Positions 4,535 through 5,481 of a stretch of 5,481 nucleotides of DNA are shown here, piece by piece; the first letter of the stretch is position 1; the number at the start of each line of letters is the position of its first letter. The position numbers and the translations under genes are program-made. The DNA comes from CAZQLE01 sp964593905 (GTDB taxonomy: Bacteria; Chloroflexota; Anaerolineae; Anaerolineales; Anaerolineaceae): positions 1 to 5,481 of the forward strand of contig CAZQLE010000228.1 in the NCBI GenBank assembly GCA_964593905.1. The letters run 5' to 3'. The notes beneath the pieces were generated by a model. The model searched no databases and was not told where the DNA came from. It worked only from the letters and a program-made list of their open reading frames with translations.

Positions 4535-5481
4535 TTACTCAACCCCCCACAGGCGCACGGTGCGGTCGGGACCGGTGCTGACCAGCCAGTGCCCGTCGGG
4601 CGAGAAGACGGCGGTTTGCACCGCCGCGCCGCGGTGGGCTTCTTGCATGAAGAGCACCGCGCCGGTCTGGGCATCCCACACGCGCAGGGTGCCGTCATTG
4701 GAGCCGGAGGAGATCAGCTGCCCGTCGGGGGAGAAGGATACGCTGTTGATATGCCCGCTGTGGCCTTCAAAATAGCGTTCGCGCTTCAGGTCGCTGGCGC
4801 GGAAGAGCCATACGGTGCGATTCTCGGCGCCGGCGGCCACCTGGCTGCCATCGGGTGAGAAGGCCACTGAGCGCACGGTTTCAGGAAAGGCCATGCTGCG
4901 CCAGAGCTGACGGCCGGTGAAGGAATCCCACACGGTGATTTCGCCCTGCCCGGCGCCGCTGACCACCTTGCTGCCGTCGGGCGAGAAGGCCAGGCTGAGC
5001 GGCACGCCGTAGATGCCGATCATGCTGGTCAGTTTTTCACCGCTGGCCAGGTCAAACACGCGGATAAACTGATCAAATGACCCCGCGGCCAGGCGTTTGC
5101 CATCGGGCGAGAAGGCCACCGCGCTGACATCCTGCAGCAATGCCGCCGGAATCACCCGCATGGGCTGATCGCCGGTGACATCCAGCAGGCGCACGTTGCC
5201 GTCGCCGCAGCCCACGGCCAGCAGGCTGCCATCCGGAGAGAAGGCCAGGCTGTATAAATAGCCTTCCAGATCGTCAAAGACTTTAACCGTCTCTCCGCTG
5301 ACCGGGTTCCACAGGCGCACAACGCGGTCGATGCCGGCCGTAGCCAGCAGTTGGCTGTCGGGCGAGAAGAGCGCGGTGGTAGCCAGTTCGGCGATCTCGC
5401 GGCGCACGGTCAACTGTGCGGCGTTGTCGCGGGTGATGAGCGCGCCGCCGGGCAGCGGGGTGGCCGAAGGCACCCGTGTGG
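4535..5481 (-). CDS. WD40-repeat beta-propeller protein, 5' end beyond the right edge
   Basis: The frame is open to the right edge, so the start is probably outside the window; a GTG at 5471-5473 is possible but has no visible support. Numbering from that codon, 312 residues contain seven FSPD motifs (F36, F78, F121, F163, F205, F247, F290) spaced 42 or 43 residues apart. Most blades close with a WD-like triplet: LWN 54-56, LLD 96-98, VFD 139-141, VWD 181-183, LFR 223-225, VWD 265-267, LWG 308-310. This makes one complete seven-bladed propeller that ends two residues after the last blade. Such propellers are protein-interaction platforms, not enzymes. The ITRDNAAQL segment just before blade 1 resembles the stretch that I recall following the export signal in Chloroflexota WD40 proteins, so an extracytoplasmic lipoprotein is plausible; a larger fusion, for example to a kinase or helix-turn-helix domain, is also possible. 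It converges on add and shares its terminator. Confidence 0.9.
   Translation of the reverse strand, partial: TRVPSATPLPGGALITRDNAAQLTVRREIAELATTALFSPDSQLLATAGIDRVVRLWNPVSGETVKVFDDLEGYLYSLAFSPDGSLLAVGCGDGNVRLLDVTGDQPMRVIPAALLQDVSAVAFSPDGKRLAAGSFDQFIRVFDLASGEKLTSMIGIYGVPLSLAFSPDGSKVVSGAGQGEITVWDSFTGRQLWRSMAFPETVRSVAFSPDGSQVAAGAENRTVWLFRASDLKRERYFEGHSGHINSVSFSPDGQLISSGSNDGTLRVWDAQTGAVLFMQEAHRGAAVQTAVFSPDGHWLVSTGPDRTVRLWGVE
4541..5380 (-). repeat. Seven tandem WD40-coding repeats, 126-129 bp period
   Basis: The DNA coding for FSPDG recurs at about 4604, 4733, 4859, 4985, 5111, 5240 and 5366 (plus coordinates of the Phe codons), with spacings of 126 or 129 bp. Copies of a CGTCGGGCGAGAAG-like string are visible at most sites, but the intervening DNA has diverged strongly. 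This is an old repeat array under protein-level selection, not a recent expansion. Confidence 0.8.

Noticed and set aside
4604..5368. Periodic 126-129 bp similarity as a CRISPR array or mobile repeat
   Set aside because: The similar strings are codons for FSPDG inside an intact WD40 reading frame, with divergent DNA between them; there are no identical repeats with spacers.

Overview
The window has the look of chromosomal DNA from a free-living, moderately GC-rich bacterium. Gene density is high, Shine-Dalgarno sequences are strong (AGGAG/AAGGAG), sigma70-type promoter boxes are recognisable, and intergenic DNA is much more AT-rich than the genes. The seven-bladed WD40 protein full of FSPDG motifs, preceded by an ITRDNAAQL-like segment, resembles proteins I associate with Chloroflexota (Anaerolineae-like). 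That assignment is inference. No RNA gene, insertion sequence, CRISPR array or phage gene is visible.

Layout from left to right. On the minus strand, read right to left, lies a putative operon. It starts with a GntR/HutC-type regulator (3262 to 2528), then a creatinase-like M24-fold protein (2433 to 1069), then an isoaspartyl peptidase/plant-type L-asparaginase of the Ntn-hydrolase class (1055 to 174). After a 135-bp AT-rich spacer comes the first 12 codons of a further gene (38 to the left edge), which begin like a secretion signal. The regulator is preceded by a perfect consensus promoter (TTGACA, 17 bp, TATAAT). An inverted repeat just downstream of the expected transcription start is a good candidate for its operator. 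Diverging to the right is adenosine deaminase (add, 3456 to 4451), which has its own good -10 box and strong ribosome binding site. It converges on a minus-strand WD40 beta-propeller gene (stop at 4535) whose 5' end lies beyond the right edge. A GC-rich hairpin with T-runs on both sides sits between the two stop codons and should terminate both.

How the genes may work together: the minus-strand set reads as a ligand-controlled peptide-salvage operon. The GntR/UTRA protein would sense a small molecule, the M24-fold protein and the isoaspartyl peptidase would act on peptides or amides, and the exported product cut off at the left edge could be a solute-binding protein for uptake. This resembles E. 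coli iaaA, which lies directly upstream of the gsiABCD peptide/glutathione transporter genes. The transporter part is inference because only 12 codons are visible. Adenosine deaminase (purine salvage) and the WD40 protein have no evident functional link to the operon.

The points most worth following up are the M24-fold protein, which seems to have lost two aspartate metal ligands and the usual histidine; the perfect promoter plus operator candidate at the regulator; and the spacer at 39-173, which holds an unexplained strong Shine-Dalgarno and a 29-codon ORF that overlaps the next gene.
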